Shown: positions 44,372 to 53,869, counted from the stretch's first letter. The stretch: 64,000 nucleotides of DNA from Nisaea sp. (GCF_017640745.1 NZ_JAEPQA010000023.1:1-64000); one strand, 5' to 3'. The notes: generated from the sequence alone by a model not told the origin. Program-made: numbers and translations.

Positions 44372-46123
44372 CTATCTGATGCGGCGCGCCAGCGCGAAAG
44401 CGCGGCGGTTCCATTCGATCGTGCCGACGGCCTTGTAGAGGCGCCCGGCCTGGATCGTGAAGGCGGCGGCGGTGGCATTGTCGATATTGATCGAGAGCAG
44501 GCCGATCATGAGCAAAGCGTCGGCCTCGCTGATATGGTCGGCCGCCTGACGGAACAGGCCCCGTGCCTCGGCATAGGCCTGCTGCGCCTGCGACAGGCGC
44601 CCTAGTTGCGATTCGAGATCCCCGATGGCGCGGAGCGCCGCTCCCTCGAGGGCCATCTCGTTCAGGCCCCGATACATCGTGCGCGCCTGAGCGAAGGTTA
44701 CCCGGGCCCGGTCCGGCATCTCCATCAGCAGGTCGATCTGGCCCATGTCCATCAGGGTTTGCGCCGCATCCCGGGTGCCGCCGGCATTCCGGTAGTGGTT
44801 CTGGGCTTCCTTCATCACCTCGCGGGCGCCGCGATTGTTTCCCTTCTGCATTTCGACGCGCCCCTTGCCCTTGAGGGCGTCGGCGAGAATCGGAAGCTTG
44901 TCGCCGCCTTTGGAGAGCTGGATGGCGCGCTCGAAATTGACCCGCGCGTCTTCCAGGCGCCCGGCCATGCGCTCCATTTCGCCGAGCCCGATCACGAAGC
45001 GCGCTTCCAGGCTGTCATCCTTCGACTCGGCGAGCAGGGTCCGCGCGACGGTACCCTGGGAGCGGGCGAAATCGAACCGGATCGGGGCCCGCCTCAGGTC
45101 GCCGCGGCCGGCCATCAGCGTGCTGTTGCCGACTCGTCTGGCGGCGTCGCGAAACCGGTCGGCGGCTTCGAGGGCGGTCGCCTGGGCGTTCGGAGCCCTT
45201 TCCAGGCGGCGCAGGATGTCCGTCATGGCGAGCCGGGTCATCGCCTCGCCGATGAAGTCGCCGGTGCGGCGGTAGAGCGTCAGGGCGCGTTCGAGGCGGT
45301 TCTGTGCTTCCGCCGTCTTTCGCGTCTGCCGGTCGATTTCCGCCCGGCAATAGAGCGCGTGCGCTTCTCCGCTGCGGTCGCCGACCTGGCTGAACAGGAA
45401 ATGCGCGTGCTCGAAAGCGCCGGCCGCTTCGTCCGACTTGGTGAGCTGCATCGCCGCTTCGGCGAGCCCGAGGGTCGCGTTCGCTTCGCCGAAGCGGAAA
45501 TTCTCGTCGGCGAACAGACGTCCGGCCTCGGCAAAGGCTTCCCTGGCGCCGTCGAAACTCTTCCGCTCGACCAGAAGATAGCCCTGCTGAAGCAAGGCGT
45601 TTGCCATGCTGGAGCGGAGTTTGGAGGTGTTTGCCGCGTTATAGGCGGATTCGTAGTTTCGCGCCGCGTCGTCCGGGTGACCGCGCGCACGCTCGAGCTT
45701 GCCGAGGCTCAAGAGGCAATCGACGATGCCCTCATTGTCCTTGGCTTCCTTGAACAGGTCGCGCGCTTCCTGAAAGTTGTCCTTGGCCTCCGAGAACAGT
45801 CCGTGCAGGCGGAACCCTTCTCCCTGGGCCCACAGCCGCCCGGCCATCGCTCCGGGGCCAGTGCTGAGCGTTCCGCCCGAGCGCATCGCTTGGACGCCGC
45901 CGCCGCGCTGGATATCTCGCGAGACAACCCAGTCGGCGATCAGACCGCAGAAGCCGAACACACCGATTGTGACCGCCACCAGGTGCTGGTAGTTGGGCGC
46001 CTTGCCGAGGGTGAAGAAGTAACTTGCGGTCACAGCGATCGAAGTCAGCGCGACAATCGTCAGGCGTCTTTGCCAGATGCCGAGCCGGCCCCGGCGTTTC
46101 GCTCGTGTGATCGCAGAACGCAA
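44372..46123 (-). CDS. TPR-repeat protein with N-terminal membrane helices
   Basis: A 583-residue protein: a basic N-terminus, two membrane segments (about 20-40 and 48-66), then more than ten TPR-like helical repeats (for example FSEAKDNFQEARDLFKEA, GHPDDAARNYESAYNAA, GRLEDARVNFERAIQLS, GRLSQAQQAYAEARGLF). The repeats should form a superhelical scaffold on one face of the inner membrane. No enzymatic domain is visible, and the binding partner is unknown. It stands alone between mlaA and a BASS transporter on the same strand, with about 100 bases before it that show no clear promoter. Confidence 0.8.
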   Translation of the reverse strand: MRSAITRAKRRGRLGIWQRRLTIVALTSIAVTASYFFTLGKAPNYQHLVAVTIGVFGFCGLIADWVVSRDIQRGGGVQAMRSGGTLSTGPGAMAGRLWAQGEGFRLHGLFSEAKDNFQEARDLFKEAKDNEGIVDCLLSLGKLERARGHPDDAARNYESAYNAANTSKLRSSMANALLQQGYLLVERKSFDGAREAFAEAGRLFADENFRFGEANATLGLAEAAMQLTKSDEAAGAFEHAHFLFSQVGDRSGEAHALYCRAEIDRQTRKTAEAQNRLERALTLYRRTGDFIGEAMTRLAMTDILRRLERAPNAQATALEAADRFRDAARRVGNSTLMAGRGDLRRAPIRFDFARSQGTVARTLLAESKDDSLEARFVIGLGEMERMAGRLEDARVNFERAIQLSKGGDKLPILADALKGKGRVEMQKGNNRGAREVMKEAQNHYRNAGGTRDAAQTLMDMGQIDLLMEMPDRARVTFAQARTMYRGLNEMALEGAALRAIGDLESQLGRLSQAQQAYAEARGLFRQAADHISEADALLMIGLLSINIDNATAAAFTIQAGRLYKAVGTIEWNRRAFALARRIR

Positions 46124-46225
46124 AAGCGGTTTCCCTTCCGCTGCCCCAAAACGGGAGTTGGACAGATGGCACGTAATCTAATTCAGATTCTATGCCATTC
46201 CGTTAACAACGGGCGCTCAGCCTGT

Positions 46226-47206
46226 TCACAAATGCGTCTTTCCCGCCTGAGTTGCGAGTATTCTTCCGGAAAAATACCGGTAAATCGGCTTCTGCAGCGC
46301 CGGAAGAATGTAAATGGGAAACTGGACGACGGCGAAAAAAAGAAACGCCTCCGGCCCGAGCGCCGGTCCGGCCGCGGCCATGAACAGCGCCATGTTGCGA
46401 TTCCCCGAACAGAGGGCGACGGAAAGTTGATTCTGTCTCCCGGTCCAGAAGAAAAGCAGCCCGCCTGCGACTTGCAGCGCGATGCTCGCGGCGAAGGCGG
46501 CAGCTGTGTAAAGCAGGACCGTCCCGGGGTCCCTTTCCAGCCAGTCCCGTACCCCATCCATCACGGAGACGGCGAAGATCAGCATCAGAAGCACCGCAAC
46601 TCCGTCGATGATGGCCGATTTCTCGCGCAGGAAGGTGGGGCCGAGCTTGCGCCGCAGTACCGTCGCGGCGATGGCGCAGCCGGCGATCATCAGGGCAAGC
46701 CTCAAGGTCAGGGCGCCGGCGCCGAGATCGACCTCGATTCCGATCAGCCAGAACAACAGGCCCGGAAGGATGAAGGGGAAGGCAAAGGTACAGATGACCA
46801 TCAGGAACAGCGCGGCGGCCGCATCGAGCCCGATGATCAGCGCGATGACCGGAACCGTGACCAGCGGCGGGCTGCCGCTCCAGATCAGAAGCGGAACCGC
46901 GAGATCCGAAGGGACTTCGAGCCAGGTGAGCACGAGATAGAATAGGCAGGGCGTCGCCACCAGCAGCCACGCGATGGCCACCAGGTGGGTTCCGAAGCGC
47001 CGGCTGGTCTGACCGAGCGAGGACGCGTCGGTCCGGGTCATCGCCAGTGTCAGCATGACGATCACTGTGGGCGCGAGCAGCGGTTTCGCGACCGCAGCCA
47101 GTTCCGGCAGAGCGAGCCCGATGAAGACTCCGAGGGCCATGACAAGCGCTGCGCGCCGTCCGAGATATTGCAGCAGCCTCACCTGGATCCGCTCCTTTTG
47201 CGTCAT
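46226..47206 (-). CDS. Bile acid:sodium symporter (BASS) family transporter
   Basis: A 326-residue protein with about nine or ten membrane segments. SGSPPLVTVPVIALIIGLDA and, in the second half, ALCSGNRNMALFMAAAGPALG correspond to the two crossover segments typical of BASS transporters, the latter with the GNRN variant of the conserved motif. It likely moves an organic anion with sodium; the substrate is unknown. It is divergent from the thioesterase gene with only 23 bases between start codons, so promoters of both must overlap coding sequence. Confidence 0.85.
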   Translation of the reverse strand: MTQKERIQVRLLQYLGRRAALVMALGVFIGLALPELAAVAKPLLAPTVIVMLTLAMTRTDASSLGQTSRRFGTHLVAIAWLLVATPCLFYLVLTWLEVPSDLAVPLLIWSGSPPLVTVPVIALIIGLDAAAALFLMVICTFAFPFILPGLLFWLIGIEVDLGAGALTLRLALMIAGCAIAATVLRRKLGPTFLREKSAIIDGVAVLLMLIFAVSVMDGVRDWLERDPGTVLLYTAAAFAASIALQVAGGLLFFWTGRQNQLSVALCSGNRNMALFMAAAGPALGPEAFLFFAVVQFPIYILPALQKPIYRYFSGRILATQAGKTHL

Positions 47207-47229
47207 GGCAGGACGGCAGAATTGCCGGT

Positions 47230-47733
47230 ATGGTCGGCTTTATGGAACCGGCTGATTCGAATAAGTGTTTCGCCTCCGGCGAACTGACCGTCCCCACCGA
47301 GTGGACCGACTATAACGGGCATATGAACGTGGGCTACTACGTCGTTGCCTTCGATAAGGCGACCGACGTCGTTCTGGACCATCTGGGCATCGGGGAATCC
47401 TACAGGCGGGCCGAAGAGGCGTCCGTTTTCGTTCTGGAGGCGCATGTCACCTATGACCGCGAGGTGCATCCGGGTGACCGCTTGCGCTTCACGACGCAGT
47501 TTCTCGATCACGATTCGAAACGCGTGCACCTGTTCCACCGGATGTATCATGCCGGGGAAGGCTATCTCGCCGCGACCAATGAACTGATGATCATGCACAT
47601 GGACCTCACGACGCGCCGTCCGGCGCCGTTTCTGGCTTCCGCGCTGTCGCGGATTGCCGAACTGCACGATCTCCATAAAACGCTGCCGCGACCGGATGCC
47701 GCCGGACACGCGATCGGCATCCGGCGACGGTGA
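47230..47733 (+). CDS. Hotdog-fold acyl-CoA thioesterase
   Basis: A 167-residue protein with the 4HBT hotdog signature TEWTDYNGHMNVGYYVVAFD, where the Asp/Asn pair lies on the active helix, and the strand VLEAHVTYDREVHPGDRLRF. It hydrolyses an acyl-CoA; some relatives act on betainyl- or dehydrocarnitine-CoA. A second in-frame ATG at 47242 is possible, and neither has a clear ribosome binding site. The chloride transporter gene follows four bases after the stop, so they are cotranscribed without an obvious functional link. Confidence 0.87.
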   Translation: MVGFMEPADSNKCFASGELTVPTEWTDYNGHMNVGYYVVAFDKATDVVLDHLGIGESYRRAEEASVFVLEAHVTYDREVHPGDRLRFTTQFLDHDSKRVHLFHRMYHAGEGYLAATNELMIMHMDLTTRRPAPFLASALSRIAELHDLHKTLPRPDAAGHAIGIRRR

Positions 47734-47737
47734 AGAA

Positions 47738-49531
47738 ATGTCCGACGGCTTTCCGGTGAAGTGGATTTCCAAGGGACGTGAACGGGCGCTCCATGCGCTT
47801 CGGAACGAGCAGGTGCTGCTGTCCGGACTGGCCGTCGTCATCGGCGTGGCGGCGGCCTTTTCCGCCGTCCTGTTCCGGGAACTGATCGGCCTTATCCAGA
47901 CGGGCTTTTTGGGTTTCGAGCACGAGCGGGTGGCGTCGGGAGTTGCCGGTCTCGCCTGGTGGCACGTGCTGCTTGCGCCGGCCGCCGGCGGGCTGCTGAT
48001 CGGATTGTTCCTGCGGTACCTCATGCCCGGCGGCCGGCCCCAGGGCGTGGCCGATGTGATCGAGGCGAACGCGCTGCGGGCTGGGCGCGTCTCCGGCCGG
48101 GTCGGTCTCGGGGCGGCCTTCGTCAGCGCGGCCTCCATCGGCGCAGGCGCCTCTGTCGGGCGGGAAGGGCCCGCGGTGCATCTCGGGGCCACGATCGCAA
48201 GCTGGATCGGGCGCCGCTTCCGGCTCAACCGCTCGCAGTCCCGCACCCTGCTCGGCTGCGGCGTCGCGGCGGCGGTCGCGGCATCGTTCAACGCGCCGGT
48301 GGCCGGGGTCTTCTTCGCCCTGGAGGTTGTCATCGGGCATTACGCGCTGACCGCCTTCGCCCCGATTGTCATCGCCTCGGTGGCCGGCACGGTGGTGTCG
48401 CGGACCTATTTCGGCGACGTGCCCGCTTTTGTCGTGCCCCCGCACGAGATCGCGTCCTTCTTCGAGTTCGGAGCCTTTGCCCTGCTCGGCATCACCTCCG
48501 CCGTCGCCGCGGTTACCTTCATGCGGGTGTTCCGGTTCTCGCAGAAAGTGGCCGACTCCACCCGGCTGCCGCTGTGGATCCGGCCGGCCGTGGGCGGGCT
48601 TGTCATCGGTGGCATTGCAGTCTTCTACCCAGAAATTCTGGGTGTCGGCTACGAGGCCATGGATAACGCGCTGAACGAGAACTATGCGCTGCTCATGCTG
48701 GTCACTCTGGCCCTGCTCAAGATCGTCGCGACCGGTATCTCCTTCGGTTTCGGTTTCGGCGGCGGCGTCTTCAGTCCGAGCCTGTTCATCGGCGCCATGG
48801 TCGGGGGCGCCTTCGGAATTATTGCGTCGATCCCGAACCCGGATCTCTCTTCCGGGCACGGCGCCTACACCCTGGTCGGGATGGGAGCTGTTTCGGGGGC
48901 GGTCCTCGGGGCGCCGATCTCGACCATGCTCATCATCGTGGAGCTGACGGGCGATTACCGGCTGACGATCGCCGTCATGGTGGCCGTGGTGATCGCGTCG
49001 CTGCTGACCCGGACCCTGCACGGACCGTCGCTGTTCCACGATCAGCTCGCGGCGCGCGGCATCACCGTGCGCGGCAGTCACGACGTCGCCGTGCTGAGCG
49101 GTATCACCGTGAGAGACCTGATGCGGGACGACCAGGCCTCGATCCGCAACGATGCGTCACTCGAGGAGGTCAGGAAGGCCCTGCTCAGCGCGGCCGGAGG
49201 CGTGATCTACGTGACCGACGAAAAAGGCCGGCTGCAAGGCAGCGCAACCTTGGCCAATCTCGGAAAACATGCGTTCGGAACCGGTACGGAGGCGGAATTC
49301 AAGCTCGACGATGTCCTTGACCGGTCGCGTCCGATTCTCGCCGCGGGAGACGAATTGGGGTCGGTTTTGGACCGGTTCGGTTCGGGAGGCGACGGGCAGC
49401 TTCCGGTCGTCCGCGAGCCTGCATGGCCGGTTCTTGTCGGACGGCTCGACGAGGCCGATGTCATGCGCGCGTACAATCAGGCACTGGAACGCCTGCGCGA
49501 CGAGGAACATGGGGAAAGCCGGGGGCGTTGA
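47738..49531 (+). CDS. CLC-family chloride channel/transporter with CBS domains
   Basis: A 597-residue protein with the CLC membrane core and a C-terminal CBS pair (from about residue 455). The gating glutamate is E143 in GASVGREGPAVHLG. The E. coli internal proton glutamate (E203) aligns here with V197 in FALEVVIGHY, a feature of CLC channels, and the GSGIP chloride motif is replaced by PQGVADV. It may therefore conduct chloride passively. The reading frame is open far upstream, but the ATG at 47738, four bases after the thioesterase stop, gives a sensible N-terminus. Substrate selectivity is inferred only. Confidence 0.9.
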   Translation: MSDGFPVKWISKGRERALHALRNEQVLLSGLAVVIGVAAAFSAVLFRELIGLIQTGFLGFEHERVASGVAGLAWWHVLLAPAAGGLLIGLFLRYLMPGGRPQGVADVIEANALRAGRVSGRVGLGAAFVSAASIGAGASVGREGPAVHLGATIASWIGRRFRLNRSQSRTLLGCGVAAAVAASFNAPVAGVFFALEVVIGHYALTAFAPIVIASVAGTVVSRTYFGDVPAFVVPPHEIASFFEFGAFALLGITSAVAAVTFMRVFRFSQKVADSTRLPLWIRPAVGGLVIGGIAVFYPEILGVGYEAMDNALNENYALLMLVTLALLKIVATGISFGFGFGGGVFSPSLFIGAMVGGAFGIIASIPNPDLSSGHGAYTLVGMGAVSGAVLGAPISTMLIIVELTGDYRLTIAVMVAVVIASLLTRTLHGPSLFHDQLAARGITVRGSHDVAVLSGITVRDLMRDDQASIRNDASLEEVRKALLSAAGGVIYVTDEKGRLQGSATLANLGKHAFGTGTEAEFKLDDVLDRSRPILAAGDELGSVLDRFGSGGDGQLPVVREPAWPVLVGRLDEADVMRAYNQALERLRDEEHGESRGR

Positions 49532-49873
49532 GCGGGACTTGTTCGCCAAAAGACGACGGGGTGCTTCCATTCACCCGTTGGGGACAAGTGATGGATTGGC
49601 ACCCCGTCTACCGTTTGTCGCGACCATTTGGGACCGGCTCTTGAAAGGTGCGACAACGGATCCGAAACCGTACTAACGCTTGACCCGATCCATCTGTGAT
49701 ATAGCTAGCGCAAGACGCGCCTTCGGCAATGGGACCGGGTATTCGTTCTTGGTGGTTTTTTCAAAATGTCTGAGGACCACCTCGATTTAAATGAACTGTA
49801 AGCCCTAATTTACTAAAACTTTGTTAAAGGGCGAGGCATTTGGCAAGCTCTTTCGGATCGTGCGCTGGATTGA
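49532..49873 (+). other. Intergenic region upstream of uvrD
   Basis: These 342 bases hold no supported gene. A TTGACC hexamer at 49680 lacks a good -10 partner at normal spacing, and no alphaproteobacterial SOS box (GTTC-N7-GTTC) was found. The second half is AT-rich compared with the flanks and presumably contains the uvrD promoter. Confidence 0.5.
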
Positions 49874-52183
49874 ATGACTGATCTGTTTTTTGAAAGTGAA
49901 CCTGAACAGCCGCTTTCGGGCGGTGCCGAGACCGAGCCCTACTTCGACGGGCTGAACACGCCACAGGCAGAGGCGGTACGGTCTCTGGACGGTCCGGTTC
50001 TGGTGCTGGCCGGCGCCGGAACGGGCAAGACCCGCGTGCTGACGACGCGGCTCGCTCATCTGATTTCGACCGGCACGGCGCGGCCCTGGAACGTGCTTGC
50101 TGTCACTTTCACGAACAAGGCGGCGCGGGAGATGCGCGAGCGCGTGGCTGCCGTCATCGGCCCGATGGCGGAGCAGGTCTGGCTCGGCACCTTTCATGCC
50201 CTCGGCGCCAAGATCCTGCGGCGTCATGCGGAGCTCGTCGGGCTGCGGCCCGACTTCACCATCCTCGATGCGGACGATCAGCAACGGCTGCTGAAACAGA
50301 TCCTGCAGGCGTCGAACATCGACGACAAGAAATGGCCGGCGCGCGCCATGATGGGGGTGATCCAGCGCTGGAAGGATCGCGGACTGACACCCGACAAGAT
50401 CGGGCGCGATGAGGCCGGCGATCTTGCCGGTGGGCGGCTTGTCGAGATCTACCGGCAATACCAGGAGAGGCTTAAGATCCTGAACGCGGTGGATTTCGGT
50501 GATCTGCTGTTGCTGGTCGTCGACATCTTCCAGAGCCATCCCGATGTGCTCTCGCGATACCACGATCAGTTCACCCACATTCTTGTCGATGAATATCAGG
50601 ACACGAACGTCGTCCAGTATCTCTGGCTTCGGCTGCTGGCGCAGAGGAACCGGAATATCTGCTGCGTCGGTGACGACGATCAGTCGATCTATGGCTGGCG
50701 CGGTGCCGAGGTCGGCAACATCCTGAAATTCGAGAAGGATTTTCCCGGCGCCCGGATCGTCAGGCTGGAGCAGAATTACCGCTCCACCTCCCGCATCCTC
50801 GCGGCGGCTTCCGGTCTGATCGCCCACAATGAGGGGCGGCTCGGCAAGACGCTCTGGACCGAGGGTTCGGACGGCGAGAAGCTGGAGGTCCGCGGGCTCT
50901 GGGACGGCGAGTCCGAGGCCCGCTATGTCGGCGAGGAAATCGAGGCGCTGCAGCGCAAGGGCGCGAAACTCTCCGAGATTGCGGTGCTGGTGCGCGCCGG
51001 ATTCCAGACCCGTGAGTTTGAGGAACGCTTCCTCACCATCGGTCTGCCCTACCGGGTTGTCGGCGGCGCACGGTTCTACGAGCGGATGGAGATCCGCGAT
51101 GCTCTCGCCTATCTCCGGGTGATCAATCAGCGTGACGACGATCTCGCCTTCGAGCGGATCGTCAACAAGCCGAAGCGGGGGATCGGCGACAGCACCATGC
51201 AGGCGGTGCATCACCTCGCCCGGAACGAAGGTACGTCGCTCTACCGCGCGGCCGCGCGCATCGTCGAGACCGACGAGTTGAAACCGGCGGCGAAGCGCAA
51301 GCTCGCCGAGGTGATCGAGAATTTCGAGCGCTGGCGCTCTCTCGTCGAGGTCGAGGACCACAGCGACCTCGCCCGTATCGTGCTGGACGAGTCCGGCTAT
51401 ACCGAGATGTGGCAGAAGGACAAGTCGCCGGAGGCGCCCGGACGGTTGGAGAACCTCAAGGAACTCTGCGGTGCGATGGAGGAGTTCGAGAACCTCGCCG
51501 GCTTCCTCGAACATATCAGCCTGGTCATGGAAAACGCGGAAAGCGCTGATCAGGAGCAGGTCAGCATCATGACCCTGCATGCCGCCAAGGGCCTCGAATT
51601 CAACGACGTCTTCCTGCCCGGCTGGGAGGACGGCATGTTTCCGAACCAGCGGGCGCTGGACGAGAACGGCGCCGCCGGGCTCGAAGAGGAACGGCGGCTG
51701 GCCTATGTCGGGCTGACGCGGGCGCGCAAGCGCGTACATATCAGCTTCGCCGCGAACCGCCGCGTGCATGGCATGTGGCAGAGCTCTGTTCCGTCGCGCT
51801 TTGTCGAGGAATTGCCGGACGAGCATGTCGAGATTTCCAGCGAGACCGGGTTCCAGGGCTCGCGCTATGGCGGATATGGCGCCGCGTCCGGCGCTGCGGA
51901 TCTCTGGGGAGACGGGGGTTTCGGCTATGGCTCGGCCCAGTCGGGACGCGGTCCCGGCTATGGCCGGCGAAGGGGCGAGAGCCGTGCCGGGCCGCCTCTT
52001 CTGGAAGGCAAGGGCTATGTCGTCGACCGGTCCTCGCCGTCGGGCTTCTCGGTCGGGGAACGGGTCTTCCACCAGAAATTCGGCATGGGCACCGTTTCCT
52101 CCATCGATGGGGACAAGCTGCAGATTGCCTTCGACAAGGCAGGCAGCAAGAAAGTCGTCGCGAGCTTTGTGAGCAAACCATGA
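49874..52183 (+). CDS. UvrD/PcrA-type superfamily 1 DNA helicase
   Basis: A 769-residue helicase of the UvrD/PcrA/Rep group: N-terminal LNTPQAEAVRSLDGPVLVLA, Walker A GAGTGKTRVL (47-56), motif II ILVDEYQDTN, motif III GDDDQSIYGWRGA, motif IV VRLEQNYRSTSRIL, motif V TLHAAKGLEF and motif VI EEERRLAYVGLTRARK. The C-terminus ends with a PcrA/UvrD-type domain (VGERVFHQKFGMGTV, then IAFDKAGSKKVVASF). It unwinds DNA 3' to 5' in excision and mismatch repair and dismantles protein-DNA complexes. Its stop overlaps the prmA start (ATGA). Confidence 0.94.
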   Translation: MTDLFFESEPEQPLSGGAETEPYFDGLNTPQAEAVRSLDGPVLVLAGAGTGKTRVLTTRLAHLISTGTARPWNVLAVTFTNKAAREMRERVAAVIGPMAEQVWLGTFHALGAKILRRHAELVGLRPDFTILDADDQQRLLKQILQASNIDDKKWPARAMMGVIQRWKDRGLTPDKIGRDEAGDLAGGRLVEIYRQYQERLKILNAVDFGDLLLLVVDIFQSHPDVLSRYHDQFTHILVDEYQDTNVVQYLWLRLLAQRNRNICCVGDDDQSIYGWRGAEVGNILKFEKDFPGARIVRLEQNYRSTSRILAAASGLIAHNEGRLGKTLWTEGSDGEKLEVRGLWDGESEARYVGEEIEALQRKGAKLSEIAVLVRAGFQTREFEERFLTIGLPYRVVGGARFYERMEIRDALAYLRVINQRDDDLAFERIVNKPKRGIGDSTMQAVHHLARNEGTSLYRAAARIVETDELKPAAKRKLAEVIENFERWRSLVEVEDHSDLARIVLDESGYTEMWQKDKSPEAPGRLENLKELCGAMEEFENLAGFLEHISLVMENAESADQEQVSIMTLHAAKGLEFNDVFLPGWEDGMFPNQRALDENGAAGLEEERRLAYVGLTRARKRVHISFAANRRVHGMWQSSVPSRFVEELPDEHVEISSETGFQGSRYGGYGAASGAADLWGDGGFGYGSAQSGRGPGYGRRRGESRAGPPLLEGKGYVVDRSSPSGFSVGERVFHQKFGMGTVSSIDGDKLQIAFDKAGSKKVVASFVSKP

Positions 52184-53067
52184 AACCAATCTGGCAGGTC
52201 TCGCTGGAGACCTCCGCGGAGGCGGCGCTGCCGCTTTCCGACGTCCTCGAGCCGTTCGTCGAGGCGATTTCCGTATTCGAGGAAGAGGATCGCGGGATCT
52301 GGGTCCTCAAGGGCGTGACGACCGAGGAGCCGGACCGGGGCGCGATCGTTGCCGCGCTTTCGGTCGCGGCCGCGGTCGAGGGGTGTGCCTTGCCCGAGGT
52401 GGAGGTCGCCCTGTTGCCGGAGACCGACTGGATCCGGCTCAACCGGGAATCCTTCCCCGCGATGCAGTTCGGACGCTTCCTGGTGCATGGCTCGCATCTC
52501 CGTGGGAAGACGCCGAAGGCGGTTCTCGCGATCGAAGTGGATGCGGCGCAGGCCTTCGGCTCCGGCTCGCACGGAACGACCGAAGGCTGTCTGCGCGCGA
52601 TCGGCATGCTGGCGCATCGGATACGGCCGCGGAACGTGCTCGATATGGGCTGCGGATCGGGAATTCTCAGCATGGCGGCGGCGAAGATCTGGCCCGACGC
52701 CCGCGTGCGCGCCGTGGATATCGATCCGGTGTCGGTGACGACGACGCGCGAGAATGCCGTCGCGAACGGTGTCGCCGCGCGGGTGCGTGCCGACGCCGGA
52801 AACGGCTATGACGTTCTGGCGCGGGAGCCGGCGGGCTCCTACGATCTCATTCTTTCCAACATCCTTGCCCGTCCGTTGTGCCGGATGGCGCCGGACCTGG
52901 CGCATCAGCTCAAGCCGGGCGGCATGGCGGTGCTGTCGGGATTGCTCTTCCATCAGACTGCCGCGGTCGTTGCGGCGCACCGGAGCCAGGGGCTCCGCTT
53001 GGTGCGCAAATGGCGCTACGGCGACTGGATGACGCTGCTGCTGGAAAAGAAAACCGGCACGGTCTGA
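52180..53067 (+). CDS. prmA: Ribosomal protein L11 methyltransferase PrmA
   Basis: A 295-residue class I SAM methyltransferase with an N-terminal substrate-binding domain and the SAM motif VLDMGCGSGILSMAAAK near residue 153. Before it is the PrmA hallmark DAAQAFGSGSHGTTEGCL, and after it the SNILARPLCRMAP loop. It methylates ribosomal protein L11. Longer frames exist upstream, but the ATG at 52180 overlaps the helicase stop and gives the family length. A 13-bp hairpin follows between it and the convergent DUF1127 gene. Confidence 0.93.
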   Translation: MKPIWQVSLETSAEAALPLSDVLEPFVEAISVFEEEDRGIWVLKGVTTEEPDRGAIVAALSVAAAVEGCALPEVEVALLPETDWIRLNRESFPAMQFGRFLVHGSHLRGKTPKAVLAIEVDAAQAFGSGSHGTTEGCLRAIGMLAHRIRPRNVLDMGCGSGILSMAAAKIWPDARVRAVDIDPVSVTTTRENAVANGVAARVRADAGNGYDVLAREPAGSYDLILSNILARPLCRMAPDLAHQLKPGGMAVLSGLLFHQTAAVVAAHRSQGLRLVRKWRYGDWMTLLLEKKTGTV

Positions 53068-53106
53068 GGACCGCGCCGGCAGGGACGCATCTACTTAGGG
53101 GAAAAT

Positions 53107-53143
53107 CGGCGGTTCCGGATGGGAGGAAGGTCCGGAACCGCCG
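53107..53143. terminator. Bidirectional hairpin between prmA and DUF1127 gene
   Basis: A perfect 13-bp stem (CGGCGGTTCCGGA with TCCGGAACCGCCG) around an 11-base loop. In the minus direction it is followed by ATTTTC; in the plus direction no long T-run is present, so it fits the DUF1127 transcript better. Confidence 0.75.
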
Positions 53144-53182
53144 GTATTCGAGCTTGGAAAGCCTCCTTTGGGGAGGGGGATA

Positions 53183-53623
53183 TCAGGCGGCTTCCCGGTG
53201 CTCGTCGGTATTCGCGGCTTCGACGGTAACGACCGCCGGAGCTTCGGCGACGGCGGCCATCGGAGCGATGATCGTCTTCGCGGCGACCGGCTCGGTCGTG
53301 GACGCGGCCAGCTTGCGGGCGACATGGGCGATATCGCTGCGATAGAGGCCGATATCCGCCAGCATGCGGTCGTCGAGGTCGTTCAGTTCCGCCATCGTAC
53401 GGGAGACCCGGAGGCGGTTGATCAGGTTCGAGAACATGGTTTTCACTCCGTTCACAAGAAGGGTGCCGATGTAGCGGTTCCATTCCTCGCGGATGTGCAT
53501 CTCGGCGGAATAGAGGCTGTGATTGCGGATCACTGTGTTGTCCGGATCGCTGACCCGGGCAACAAAGGGGCCCGCTTCAATCACGCGCAGGTTATCGGCG
53601 CGGCTCAGTTTGTAGTAGTTCAT
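53183..53623 (-). CDS. DUF1127 (YjiS-like) protein
   Basis: A 146-residue protein. The middle (VSRTMAELNDLDDRMLADIG, then LYRSDIAHVAR) is the DUF1127 motif, an Arg-rich segment seen in small RNA-interacting or stress proteins of Proteobacteria. The N-terminal half is hydrophilic and the C-terminus Ala/Val-rich. The frame is open to 53683, but the ATG at 53623 has a GAGG-containing site upstream. Long DUF1127 proteins like this are less studied than the roughly 50-residue ones, and the function is unknown. Confidence 0.85.
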   Translation of the reverse strand: MNYYKLSRADNLRVIEAGPFVARVSDPDNTVIRNHSLYSAEMHIREEWNRYIGTLLVNGVKTMFSNLINRLRVSRTMAELNDLDDRMLADIGLYRSDIAHVARKLAASTTEPVAAKTIIAPMAAVAEAPAVVTVEAANTDEHREAA

Positions 53624-53719
53624 GATCTTCGCCTCGTAAGGCTCTGTTGTTCGATGACTGGAATATAGATCCTCGCTTGACATGCGAGGAGCGATGTGTT
53701 TGCAGCGCAGTTATGCGTT

Positions 53720-53733
53720 TTGCGCATGCGCAA
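53720..53733. promoter_or_regulatory. Perfect 14-bp palindrome, candidate operator
   Basis: TTGCGCATGCGCAA is its own reverse complement. It lies in the divergent promoter region between the DUF1127 and aminopeptidase P genes, in a local stretch that also holds TTATGCG and TATGCGC half-like sequences. The binding protein is unknown. Confidence 0.45.
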
Positions 53734-53869
53734 GAGCAATTGCTATGCGCTGACTTAATCGCTCGTTAATATTTCTTGCCTGTCGTTCGGGTTTCGCTCC
53801 CTTGTTCCCATTCGCTCCGCTGCCTAATCTGACGGCGATCGATGATTTTGAAGAAAGCGGGGGGATCGC

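Noticed and set aside
44142-44414. Possible 90-residue gene before mlaA
   Set aside because: No ribosome binding site, no recognisable motif, and it overlaps the ends of both flanking genes.
49590-49643. Short plus-strand ORF (MDWHPVYRL…) after the CLC gene
   Set aside because: Only about 17 codons, no good ribosome binding site or downstream signals.
49680-49707. Sigma-70 promoter (TTGACC and TAGCTA) upstream of uvrD
   Set aside because: The -10 match is only two of six bases at 16-base spacing.
49741-49775. Alphaproteobacterial LexA box upstream of uvrD
   Set aside because: GTTC followed after seven bases by TTTT, not GTTC.
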